Origin: Paramecium sonneborni | Taxonomy: Eukaryota; Ciliophora; Oligohymenophorea; Peniculida; Parameciidae | Reading direction: 5' to 3' | DNA length: 64,000 nt | Assembly (NCBI GenBank): GCA_905182985.1 | Contig: CAJJDN010000050.1 | Span: 434,001-498,000 of the forward strand | Shown: positions 49,005-59,958 of the stretch, piece after piece | Numbering within the stretch: position 1 is the first letter of the stretch | How the letters are laid out: each line of letters begins with the position of its first letter | Position numbers and translations under genes: made by a program | The notes under the pieces: generated by a model | What the model saw: only the letters and a program-made list of their open reading frames with translations | What the model was told of the DNA's origin: nothing | Databases searched by the model: none

Positions 49005-50003
49005 TCATCTTCTACTAATAGCTATTATGCTATATGAAACTCTCTAAATATATGATTTATATTTACCTTATTAGTTTTATTGATTTTATTAATCCATCTC
49101 CAACCATTCTAATATCTATTATTTTACTGGGTCTTAACTCAAATAAGCTACAAAATTAAGAAAACCCCAAAAACTTAAAAATACAAATGAAATTGTTGTC
49201 CAAATTGATCCTACCTTATTTTAATTATATATTATACTTTGTGTGAAAACAGAGATTAAATATCTTCTATTGTAAAACTAAAAGTACAAATAAATGTTAT
49301 TGTTGGAAATAGAAAAATTTATTTAATAAGTTTCTTTACTTCCCAATATAATTCCTTCTTTTCGTCATCTTCAGCTAAAAGCTATTTTATTTATTTTATT
49401 ATTGTAAAACTATAACCCAAATAAAGACAAATAGGAATAATCCAAAATAATAATTTTTGAATATCTAACTAAGCTTTTAAATTCGATGAATCATTTTATT
49501 AATGATAATATAAACAGTATTACGTATTTCTTTCACTTAAAAAAACAGCTGTCATTATAGGATATATCATCAAAATTATTGGAATTCCATACGAAAATAT
49601 TATAAATTTATTTTCTTAAGAACATAACTATTCAAATATCTATCTTGTATCTTTAAATTTACTATCCTAACCAAGTACCATAAACAATTATCTTTTTTAT
49701 TAATACTTTAATACTTTATTGAATAAATAAAAATCGAACTCCATATAAGAGAACTTAATCCTCCATACAATCGAAAAGTAGCAAATACAGCACAATTTAG
49801 ATTATCAAAACTTGAGCATAATATACCAATAGTCTAATTGATAAATTAAATACTTAAATTATTCCACTGATTGTCAAATAAAGGATTATTCTAGGTATCA
49901 ATCCTTATCTTAATTTTTTAGAATAAATAAACAATATTACTATAAGTAATTATCCTATCAATGAGAGACTAGAGCACAAGATTACAGGAATATTATCTAT
50001 CAT
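49005..50003 (-). CDS. cAMP-receptor-like seven-helix GPCR, 310 aa
   Basis: Start MIDNIPVILCSSLSLIGQLL. Three introns: 49834-49853 (20), 49640-49662 (23) and 49215-49237 (23). Exons sum to 311 codons. Hydrophobic segments fit seven helices: helix 1 at residues 6-28, helix 3 near GGLSSLIWSSIFIYSIKYQS, helix 5 near FSYGIPIILMIYPIMTAVFL, helix 6 near FLFPTITFICTFSFTIEDI and helix 7 near FVFLSFWGFLNFVAYLS. Very short N terminus and a polar Gln-rich tail. Layout and size suit the Dictyostelium cAR/GPR157-like class; the ligand is unknown. Its start overlaps the upstream stop in an ATGA, so a longer N terminus through an unseen intron is possible. Confidence 0.82.
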
Positions 50004-50540
50004 TAAATAATTAATACATTTTATATTATCATAGCACTTTATAAATTATGCATTTAATCTTATAAATTCTTAATATAATTCTCAAATAACTCCTTGCTAA
50101 ATTGATTTTTTGCATTTTCTAATAATAATCAAAATTTTATATTTCAAATACTATCATCAATGTATTATTTATCCTCCACCAATTATTCACAATCAAATTG
50201 CCTAAAACCTTAACATTGTTTATTAAATCTATAAACAAATACTTCATTCCTTATAGACTATTGTATTAGATTTAAATTTTCTATCAGATCACCTAATGTA
50301 ATCATCATCAATTTCTAATGACATTTTGCTAATTTAATCTATTTATTTTACTTTTTTATCTTTAATATCAAATACATATAATAGATTCATGTCATTATTA
50401 TTCTAACTATCCTCTTATCTCTCAGTAAAATTTTAAGAGCTATTAACATGATAGATCTATTAATTAAGAAAACTCTATTAAATATTTTTTATAACATAAC
50501 TGCTCTATATCTTTTTAGTATATATTTCTAAAATTGGCAT
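50000..50540 (-). CDS. Small polar protein, 160 aa, abutting the GPCR
   Basis: Start MPILEIYTKKIQSSYVIKNI. Two introns: 50351-50375 (25) and 50119-50151 (33). Exons sum to 161 codons. The chain is polar and helical (DLIENLNLIQQSIRNEVF; FSKELFENYIKNLQDQ) with no recognised domain. Its TGA at 50000-50002 overlaps the GPCR ATG at 50001-50003. Either the two are separate genes with nearly no spacer, or this is an N-terminal extension whose connecting intron I failed to see. Confidence 0.55.
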
Positions 50541-51596
50541 TTTTTCATTCTATATACTCTTTTATTTTGTTAGAGCTATTCTATTAATTGTGATATAAAT
50601 TTATTAATCTTTCTAAACACTAAATTTTATTCTAAGTATGATTTTTATATCATTACCTAACATTTTATTATTTTTAAATTTTGTTTTTTTATGAAATTCA
50701 TCAATTATTTTTTTTGTTCTTCATAAAATATATTATGCACAAGATCTTATTCTTCCTTGTTCATTATATTATATATAATTTAAATGTTTTCTTTGAAATA
50801 ATATTCAGAAAAGGGAACAAAAAAGGATTCATCTTAGGTAAATTGAAGTGTAACAACAATAAGATCATTAATAAAGTTGAATATTTAGAAAGATCTCTTA
50901 CTTATTCAATTTAATTGATAATTATAATGTTTCATGTTGCAAAATTTTTATTACTATAAACTGATATCAAGTAAATAAATCGTTAGAAAATCAGAATAAG
51001 AAAAAATATTTTATATTTGGTAATTATAAATTTAAATTTTAGAATTTGAGCTACCAAAAAAAATTAAGCCCCATTAAAAAAATGTAAATATAATTGCAAG
51101 AATGACAACATTGATTTATTAGCTAAAGAAAAATACATAATAAGGAATCTGATGCACATACATAAAATTAATCATATTATTCAAATATTTATTCCTCAAA
51201 TATTGTGAATGGAAAAACTTTTATTTTATTGTAAATCCCATAAAAATAAGGTTAATTGAATAAGACTTTTAAAACGTTGTTGTCTTGTAAAAATTCGATT
51301 AACTTCTCTTAAAATACAAATAAAATTCAATTATTCATCATTTTTAATTGAATAATATACAACCTTTTAGCCTACTGAAATATGTAAATTCATCTTTTAA
51401 TGCTATTTAATTACAATGTGAAACTAAATTCTCAAAGATTGATTTCATTCAATAGAAAATTTTAAATTAATTTATATTTTATTGGCTCATTAGTTTAAGT
51501 GATTGATTACTTTAACTTAACAATTATGCATTGAATTTTTCTATGTTTAATAGAAATGAAATTTTGAATGTTGAATAGATCTTGAATTTTAATATT
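50541..51596. other. Long AT-rich intergenic stretch
   Basis: About 1 kb between divergently oriented genes. Short hydrophobic ORFs occur on the plus strand (for example around 50681-50914), but their composition is that of random AT-rich DNA. No gene, RNA or repeat can be supported. Promoters for both flanking genes should lie here. Confidence 0.5.
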
Positions 51597-52582
51597 ATGA
51601 TTATTATTTTTATATCGTTTTTTGTGGCTATAGCAGAGCAAACAGCATTCTATGGCAATACTTTAAACATCTTCAAAAATTATATCAACGTTTAACAAAC
51701 TGCTACATCTTTTTTGAATAAAGTTCATGAACGTTCTGAATAACATGAAGAAATATTCAAGAAATTTTTATCTCTATTAGAAAGAGTATTATCATATATT
51801 ATATTTAGATAGATGATTTATATGATCAATAAGAAAAACTATTGATATTTAATGATGCCAATATTGAATATGTTTTAAAAAAAACTAGGAAAAATTATAA
51901 TGACAAAATTAATCAAATATCTGCCAATATTGATAAAAACTCAGAATAATTAGAAAAATTAGAAATGAATCTATAAAAGAATAATACTGCTTCTTAAAAA
52001 ATTATTGAAGATTTAAGAAATCTTTCATCCTTAATTACAGAAGTATTAAAGGATAATTTTAGTTTAAACTATTAAAAAGTAATACCTTTCCTAAATGAAA
52101 AAATCTAATAGTAATATTTTAGTTAATTATAAAAATTAAAAACATTAGACTATTAATTACTAGTTAAAGAATTAGAAAAATATTCATCATATATATCACA
52201 ATAAACAATAAAAGAAAGCAAAAAAAAGGATTTAGCAAATTGTTATTCACTAATTAATAGTGTAATAAAATAAGCCTTAATTTTATTATTATCAGAGTAG
52301 CAATAATAGTAATATGAAGCTTCAATTAAAGGCTTGATAATTAGAGAAGATAACAAATAGTTAACACAATAATTATAATAAATAAAAAGATTAAAACGCT
52401 TATTTGAAGATAGTTAAGAATTCAAAATTACTTTAATGAAATAATATAGAGAAAATATTAAATTTGTTTAATTTAAAAAGAAATAGTTTAGAGAACAAGC
52501 GAGAAAGATTATAGAAGTAAATGAAGAGAAAACAAAAATGTTTATAAATGAAGAAAATATATTAAATTAATATATTTAATGA
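51597..52582 (+). CDS. Secreted coiled-coil protein, 320 aa
   Basis: Start MIIIFISFFVAIAEQTAF is a signal peptide. One 23-base intron at 51786-51808 (GTATTATC...TTTAG); without it TGA arrives at about 51844. The mature protein is helical and rich in Gln, Lys, Glu, Asn and Leu, with no membrane segment after the signal. Size, signal and coiled coil suit the trichocyst matrix or granule-lattice class, as for the gene at 29114-30308, but the composition is more basic and the resemblance is general. It could instead be another secreted or cortical-alveolar protein. Confidence 0.72.
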
Positions 52583-52674
52583 TTTTAAACATAAATTTTT
52601 TTGATTTAAATATTTAACATGGTATTTTTTTTGAGAAAGTTTATTTATATGATAATATGATACGAATTTAATTA

Positions 52675-54090
52675 TCAGCAAAATAATAATTAAGGTAAAG
52701 AATGCCAAGGTAAATATTTGATTGTCTTTGGCAATGATAAATCAGTTCGATGTTTAAAGTACTTTTACTATAAATTCTTCAAGGAGTAAAATGGATTAAT
52801 AAATGTCTTTACTTCTAATGATGCAGGTTAATTAGATGATTCAAAATTAGGCATTTCAGAAAATGACTGTATGAAATGTGGTTAGTTATTTTATCTTTAT
52901 GGTTGTTAATACTCTTCGCTGATAATAGATAGAGAGGCTACTCTGAATTGAGTTGGTTCAAACTTTTCAATTTCTCTTTTTATTTTATCAAAATCATCTC
53001 TTACATCTTATTATTAATATTATAGGATTTCCTATAACAAATAATTAGGAGTAAAATATATTTAATTTGTCTTAAGATTAACCATACAAGGAGTTAATTC
53101 ATATGTTTCTTCTCTAGTAATCGAATCAATATTTCCTATAGCAAATAACAAACTTTAATTATGATTATTATGAATATTTTGTTTTTCTTTATTATTTTTA
53201 ATATCATCTATTGGTTATTTACTAATTCTCCATAATATTTTATCAATTAATTTATTTAGATCATCGTCTACTTCATCTCTTTTTAATAAACCATTAAATC
53301 TGTTTTTCACTTAATTTTCATTTCGTTTTAATTGTTTAGCAATTTCTGTCCACTTTTTACCTTTTTATTAAATTTAATAAACCAATTCTAAATCTTCTCT
53401 ATCACTCCAAGGATCCTTAATTCTAATTAATGATGGATCTAAGTAATTTATCCATCTTTCACGTAGTTGCTTACTTGTTCTGTATATTTAAGTTATTTTA
53501 TTCATCTTCTAAGCAATTTACTTCCATCTATTTTCATCATTTTTATATTCATCATATAGTATTGATAAATGATAATCTTCTTCTTATGTAAATGGTTATG
53601 TAACCAATGATGTTTTATGCATAGAAATCCATTTTTACTTGATGTTTTCAGCATTTCTCCTAAATAAATATTAGGCAATTTCGTTAAAATCATCACTATT
53701 TAAAAATCTACAATTTTTTTATTTCAAAGAACAATATTTACCAATGACCCAAACCAAGACTTTTTTTTCATCACAACTCCAACTTTTTTTTTAATTTGAA
53801 GAGATTCGTCGATTGTTTAATTTTTTTTGAATCTTAAATACCTCTACATCACTTGGACAATCATTTAAACCAATATTAAAATATTCTTTTAAATACAAAA
53901 AGTCTATCGGAATATTCTGGCAACTCTCATAAAATTGTTAAAACAACTAGTATTATTATTAAAACTCAAACTTTTCTTAACTTGAAACTAAAATTAGATG
54001 CAAAATCTTACTTTGACGATCATTTTAATTTCTTCCTCTTTTCTTTTGACGAAATGAATCAGAATCAGATAAAATCAATTCTTAGAACAT
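52675..54090 (-). CDS. Three-repeat (R1R2R3) Myb protein, 463 aa
   Basis: Start MFQELILSDSDSFRQKKRGR. One 24-base intron at 53988-54011. Three consecutive Myb/SANT repeats lie at about residues 94-150 (SWSCDEKKVLVWVIGKY), 159-218 (PFTQEEDYHLSILYDEY, WKQIAQKM, SKQLRERWINYLDPSL) and 218-268 (PWSDREDLELVYQIQQKGKK, WTEIAKQL, NENQVKNRFNGLL). The R2-R3 junction with the R-E-R-W-x-N-Y-L-D-P signature is classical. Such proteins bind DNA and control transcription; animal c-Myb types govern the cell cycle. The C-terminal 190 residues are Gln/Asn-rich without a known domain. A basic patch near the start could be a nuclear signal. Confidence 0.93.
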
Positions 54091-54438
54091 ATTTTTTAAT
54101 ATTTTAAATAAAATGAGATTTTGCCTTTATCTTGATGAATAATTATTGATAAAGTTTATTATATTCATTTAATTATAAATTTACAATTCTATTTATTTCA
54201 ACTTTCATTTTCAAAATTTTTATTTAAATTAACAGAGTGAATATTCACATTTTCTGTTGTTTTTGTATAAAAAAGGAAAATTAAAAAAAATTCATATTTA
54301 AAAACAATTTATTATTTTTAATCTGGATTTTAGAAAAATAATCAATAAATCTATATCAAAACTCAAAATTAGAATTATCATTATGATAAAAATCCAAAAA
54401 CAGTCAAATTTTTATAAATATAAATTTCACTCTTACTT

Positions 54439-54708
54439 TCAAAATATATTACAGGCTGTACAACTAGTCTCTTTAAATTTTTTTACAGGTGGTTAAGGTT
54501 ACTCAAGGTTACTGACATCTTAATTGTACTATTTCCAATTTTCAACTATTATAATTTAATCATTTTTTTTAAAAGAGACTTCCATCACACTTTTAGATTC
54601 TCTCTTTAATCTTTTATGATTTATTTTAATTGCTTTAGCCGTTGGACCAAAGGAATGATTGTTGGTGTTTGAAAAAATGCATTTTTCAGATTAAACCTTC
54701 AAATCCAT
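54439..54708 (-). pseudogene. Possible kinesin-derived relic ORF, 89 aa
   Basis: A minus-strand frame with start MDLKVQSEKCIFSNTNNHSF. It contains SFGPTAKAIKINHK, similar to the end of kinesin motors, where the intact gene in this window has [14 protein letters not shown]. No motor core is present around it. It may be a decayed duplicate fragment, or a coincidence in an AT-rich, TGA-only-stop background. The rest of 54091-55054 holds nothing I can support. Confidence 0.22.
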
Positions 54709-55054
54709 ATAAAAATTATGATTATTTATAATTAAAGATAAAATTATTGATATAGATCCTTTTTGAATAATATAATTACGACTATATAAATATATATAAA
54801 ATGAGAAAGACTTTATTTTTTATTTGATAAACATTATTAAAATGTTTGGTATATTCAAAATAAAAATTATTTTCAAAAATAAAAATAATGCAATACCAAA
54901 ATCAAATTTAGAAAATTCTAAAATTTTGTAATAGATATATATATTGAATTATAATTATTATTTATATATAAGATACATTTGAAAAGAATACATATATCTT
55001 CTTTTTTATTTATAAAAATTAAATAGCAGAATATGAATTTTGGTTTTTAAAAAA

Positions 55055-55900
55055 TCATTACTTTTTAATTAATTTTTTAAGTTTTTCCATTCTAATTTCT
55101 TGAAATTCTTTTCTTTTTTTTGCTATTTCTGATATCTTTTCTTTAGCCTCTTATTCTTCATTGATCACATTTGGAAGTTTCCTAGAAATAAAAAATATTT
55201 AAAAACTCTTTTTCTGCTTATGAAAGTCTTTTATCATATGATTGTTCTATAGGCCCTTTTTCAAATAGAATTTAATTAGAATCTTTGATATTGTTTTCTA
55301 TCTCTTTCATCATTTATTATTCCCATTAAATTCTTTCAAGTTCTTATTAATTTTATTAAAAGCCTAATTATGGATTAGCAATTTCAGGTCTTTAATTTAT
55401 AAGATTTCTTTATGCCTAATGAATTTCTTCTTTCTTTTTCTTAATAAATTCTTGTCTTTCTATTTCATATTATCTAAATTGTGAATAATTAAATACTCTT
55501 AATCTTTTTCACTCATATCATTTATTTATTTTAAATTGAAATCAATCAATGAATTCTTAGTAACAATACCAGTTTGTTTTTATTATTCATAAATAATAGC
55601 TTTTCTAGTTAAAATAGCATTAAGCTTTTCTAAACGATTTTAATCAGTTTCTGCTGCATTATCTTTCATATCTCTCTTCATTCTTTCTTCAATTCCTTTA
55701 TTAATTCGTTTTTCTTATTTCTTGACAACCTTAGCCTTAGAAAGAGCTCCTTATTCATTTTGTTTATCTTTCATTAAAGCTATTTTCATAGCTAAAATCT
55801 AAATTTGTTGAAAATAGAAGTTTACAGATGAATTATCTACATTGATTGGAACTGCTGGTTCTGGAATTAAAGAACTTTCTGTTAACCATCCATAACTCAT
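55055..55900 (-). CDS. Conserved-looking coiled-coil protein, 265 aa
   Basis: Start MSYGWLTESSLIPEPAVPIN. Two introns: 55474-55496 (23) and 55182-55206 (25). Exons sum to 266 codons. After the distinctive YGWLTESSLIP start the chain is highly charged helix (for example KVVKKQEKRINKGIEERMKR and ISEIAKKRKEFQEIRMEKLK), with a central QTGIVTKNSLIDFNL segment. The pattern looks like a conserved eukaryotic coiled-coil protein, but I cannot name the family with confidence. Probably cytosolic or nuclear; no signal or membrane segment. Confidence 0.78.
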
Positions 55901-56068
55901 TTTTTATTATTTATAAATTAAATATAAAAGTAAAAAGAAAGAAGGAGTATTTTATTATGAATAAAAAAGTAAATTGTAAGATATATGTTTAATATATTTA
56001 ATATCAATATTATAAGAAACAATAAAGGATTCTAAAATTATGATTTATTATTTATTATAAGAAATAAG

Positions 56069-57377
56069 ATGAATTCAATATAATAATATCCAGAGTAATT
56101 TTCAATAGCTGCTATTAAGTTTGGAGAAACTCACAGCGAAGATAAGACAGGTGTTGTAAAAGGCTTAAGTGTAATTCAATGATAGACAATAAGAAATTTA
56201 ACAGGGCTACATAGAAGATCTAAGATAATACTGTAATATAGTAACTGTTTGCGAAGCCTAATTAATTCTTAGTTTGGGAGAGTACGATTTAGGATATTTA
56301 GGTGAATTAATAAAAGTAATATTAAAATGATAATAAAAGACTTTAAATGGATTTCATTTAGTAATCCTGAATAATTTATTATTATGGATTCAATAATTTC
56401 AATTACATTTAGCTCCACATCCAAGAAGTGTGCCTTTTGAATGTTTAATTTAATAGAGTATTAAGGAAAAACATAAAGTGGCTAAGGTCAAACAAAGTAG
56501 GGCAAGTCTTGAAATGTCATAAATTGGAGACTTTATTAATAAATTATCTATTAATAGTAAAAACATTATTGATTCACATCCAAGTCCTAAAGAAGTTCCA
56601 TAAGGAATCTTAATTATGGAATAAGAAACAGAAAAGATGAGAGATAAAATTAAAAATAATTAAAGCATGCTTAAAAAATTATTAATAATGAAAAACAAGA
56701 TGAATTAAGAAGTTTAAACAAATATGAATAGTTTTGATATCATGTTTTTATAAGAGTAAAATTAAGAGTTAAAATAATTAATCGATACAACCAGTGCAAA
56801 TTATGAGAGAAGAATAAAAGAAGAAATTATAAAATATTAAGAAGCTAAAATAATCATGAAAGCTCAAAAGTCTGAATTAGATCATAAGATAAGTTTGATT
56901 GAAGCTTAAGGAAATGAAATATCGAAACTTAAGAATAAAAGATAAGTAAATAGTTTAATTAAGAAATTCATCTAAATACCTACAATTGAAGAAAGGAATA
57001 AAAGATTTAGTATAAGTTAAGATAAAAATAATAGAAGCATAGTATTTTCGAATTAAAAAATTAGATCTACTTCTCTACCTAGAATTGAAAGAAGTTTTGA
57101 AAGTTTTAGTAAGAAAATAGATTTATAAATATCAAAAAATTAGATTCCAAATCAAGATAGTAAATGTCTTTATTAAAAATTAATGTTACCTTAAGAATAA
57201 ATTTAATTTTTAAAAGCATGTCAATATGTTGGATTGTAATATCCCCCTAATTTATTTGATAATTAAGATGGTGGAGAATCACCAAAATATAATTAATTCA
57301 TAAAATTAATTTAACAACTAAAAATAAGACATTCATAATGTATGCCTAAATGTGATCATTTAAATTTTTTATTATGA
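56069..57377 (+). CDS. Coiled-coil protein, 419 aa
   Basis: Start MNSIQQYPEQFSIAAIKFGE. Two introns: 56169-56193 (25) and 56316-56339 (24). Exons sum to 420 codons. The N-terminal 115 residues look globular (YIEDLRQYCNIVTVCEAQLI; LGEYDLGYLGELIK; HLAPHPRSVPFECL). Residues about 160-270 form a coiled coil (LIMEQETEKMRDKIKNNQSM and onward). The C terminus is basic and then ends in a small segment with Cys residues (ACQYVGLQYPPNLF; CMPKCDHLNFLL). No family recognised. Confidence 0.78.
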
Positions 57378-57748
57378 AATATTTTCATATAATTCAAAGT
57401 ATTTTATGTTATATGAATTTGAAAGTACCATATAATTGAAATACAATCCAAAATGCTACAATAAATATTATTACATAAATATGATATAATATCTTAGTTT
57501 CAAGAATATAATCAGTGGTCGAAATAATAAATTTAAAATTAATATGTCTGCTTATCTATAGTTTTATATCAATAAAGATAAGGTTTCAAATGAATGTCCA
57601 TTAGTCTCTATTGATTTCCTGAGAATATTGAATTATAGCTCATTTGGCATCTTTTATTTTAAAATAGATAACCTCTAATAAAGGTTATATTATTAAATGG
57701 ATAAGAACAAGCATTCCTAAAATAATAATATATATCATTATTAATTAT
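57378..57748. other. AT-rich intergenic stretch
   Basis: These 371 bp lie between two plus-strand genes and presumably hold the terminator of one and the promoter of the next. I see no gene or distinctive motif. Confidence 0.5.
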
Positions 57749-58214
57749 ATGATTAATTAATAAGTGTTCGAATAACTCAATTCCATTCTTTTTAAGTAGA
57801 AGTTTGAAAATCAAATCAAAAATATGTACCCAACATAAAAAAACTTAGAATTCAAGTAAATAATTTTTTAGAAATCTAAAAGATTTATTGTACTAAAAAA
57901 AATTGAAACACAGATTACTAAGACTTAAAAAAAAATCACAAAATATTGGATTGCTGATGAGAGTGGGAGTGCATTCTTGAATGTACATGATATGGATGAG
58001 TCAGCCATAAATCCAGGAGATGTTTGTGTTATGGTTGGAGCTTATACAAATCTTTTTAAAGGGATGATGAATATTCATCAAGGTGATTATAAAAAATATT
58101 ATAGGCAAGAATGGAATATTCAAAAAAGTCAGTGAATTTGATCTTCAATATTTGACTTACCCTAATCATAGTTTAAAGAATTGGGGCAATGAATAATAAA
58201 CAACTTAATTTTGA
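57749..58214 (+). CDS. SOSS-B/hSSB-like single-strand DNA-binding OB-fold protein, 147 aa
   Basis: Start MINQQVFEQLNSILFKQKFE; a second in-frame ATG (MYPTQKNLEF) is 75 bp downstream. One 22-base intron at 58083-58104 (GTGATTAT...TATAG). Exons sum to 148 codons. The order RFIVLKKIETQITKTQ, then KYWIADESGSAFLNVHD, INPGDVCVMVGAYTNLFKGM and VSEFDLQYLTYPNHS, follows the single OB fold of the SOSS-B/NABP (hSSB1) family, whose human member has V-A-D-K-T-G-S, a Q-P-G-D-I turn, G-Y-x-x-x-F-K-G and G-E-F. It should bind single-stranded nucleic acid in repair or RNA 3'-end processing. No long disordered tail like the animal protein. Confidence 0.85.
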
Positions 58215-58226
58215 AGTTAAATATTA

Positions 58227-59285
58227 TCACACTAATGGAGTATAAAATTTTATTAATAAAATCACAATCAGAATAGCAATTAAAAATTTAATTTAGAATC
58301 CATTTAATTTGAGTTTCAAATTTGAGAATTTTTATTAAGCTTTTTAAGGTCTCAATATCTCACTCTTTGTTCGTTTAAAATTTGGATCTTCTAATTCTTA
58401 TTGCTATTAATTTATAATTTTTGGTAAAGTAATCTCTTAATGAATTTCTGGAATTTAGTATTGTATTATTTCAGGATTTTCTTGTTAAGTTTAATTTAAT
58501 AATATAGTCTTATTTATTTATATTCTAAATTATTTGACATTATATTCAATTAATTCTTTGGGATCTTGCTTTTGTATTATTAAATCTTGTGTTTACCCTT
58601 TCTCATCTGATTTAATGGGAATAAATGATTTTTAATCATTTTAATTTGAGATTAATTTTTTTTTCTCTTGATTTTTAATATGATTAATATTATTTTAATT
58701 TTATGAAGACTGAAAGTTATTTTATTGTTAAATTATTTTAATCAATATTTTATTCTAGATTTTGTAATTTAAGTTGAACTTATTCTTTTCTTAATTATTT
58801 TTTTACGATATTAGTTGTATTAGAGAATTATAACGCACTTTAGATTTCTTGGTTTAAGGATTTATATTTGAAGTTCTTGGCTGAGATGTTGATATTTAAT
58901 CATGATCAATAGCTTGAATTGAATCTCGAAAGGATTCAATCTCATTCGATAATTTAAATTGACTATTATTAGTAATTAAAGGAGATGGTGATTTTTGACG
59001 ATTTTATTTTTCTGAAAATCTTCTATAGGGATTGAAATATTTGTCAAGATAATTGTTAAGAGTAGAGGGATACGCATTAAAACTCTTAAATTCAGAAACA
59101 TTAGAAACATGAGGATGAAACAATGTAGTGATTGATGAAGTTAATGTATCTGCTGTTTTATCAGAAAATAGATTTATATGGGTAAGTTGATTTATTTTAT
59201 GTCTTTAATTGACATTTGGGGTAATCTAATTCCGATTTGTGAAAGGATCGACATTTATAGCATTGCTCCTTACTTATTTAAGCAT
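58227..59285 (-). CDS. Ser/Asn-rich tail-anchored protein, 352 aa
   Basis: An uninterrupted frame starting MLKQVRSNAINVDPFTNRNQ. The first 320 residues are polar and probably disordered, rich in Ser, Asn, Gln and Lys (for example KSPSPLITNNSQ). The end carries a single membrane segment, FQIKFLIAILIVILLIKFY, with six residues after it, so it should be anchored by its tail facing the cytosol. No family recognised. It converges on the OB-fold gene with 12 bp between the two stop codons. Confidence 0.75.
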
Positions 59286-59958
59286 TTTATTTAATTATTT
59301 TATTGCTGAATAGATAAAAACTAAGATTAAATTTTAATATGATGTAATTTAAAATAATGTGAAATGAAGATCAAATAATACAAGATATCAAAAAAATTTT
59401 TTAAATTATTCAAAAAAATAGAACTTTAAATCAATTAGAAATTAGAAACCTTATATTTTGTTTAAGGAGTATTGCAGGTCTCTCAACTTATAAAATATTA
59501 TAAAAACATTAGAGAAAAGAACATTAATTTATTTGTTATAATCACTTTACATAAGTCCTAATAATACAAATTAATACACATCATTTAATAATATGGTGTT
59601 ATTTAATTGATGAATTTAATTCATAAGAGCAAAACATATTTAAGTAAATTACATATCATAATTAAGTGTTCTTCATGACATCAATTAGATAATCAAGGCA
59701 AAATCTAAAGTAGACTTAGACTAGATAAATAATAATTATTAATCCTAATTTAATTATAGTAATGATGTTATGTCATGTAATTATGCTTTATTTTTCAAAC
59801 AAAAAAAATATTTTTGGATAATTTTATATCAAAAAAACTAATAAGAGTAGATAAATTTTGAATAAAGTTTTATTAATTATATATTATTATTTGTTTTATT
59901 ATTAAAGCTTAGATTAAGTATATAATAATTTTATTCGAATAATAATAATTAATCGAGA
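59286..59958. other. Interval with overlapping open frames, gene uncertain
   Basis: All three plus-strand frames stay open for long distances here. The longest (59363-59962, 199 codons) reads like protein (IAGLSTYKILQKHQRKEHQF; CYLIDEFNSQEQNIFKQITY), but it begins right after an ATG-TGA and has no start. Alternative splices from ATG 59339 open other frames. There is probably a small gene here whose structure I could not settle. Confidence 0.3.

Noticed and set aside
50681..50914. Plus-strand hydrophobic ORF as a membrane protein gene
   Set aside because: Its composition is what random AT-rich DNA encodes, it begins with TTG in the standard reading, and no intron or conserved segment supports it.
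54091..55054. CRISPR-like or transposon-like repeats in AT-rich spacers
   Set aside because: Only poly-A/T and simple TA runs are visible; no regularly spaced identical units, terminal inverted repeats or transposase.
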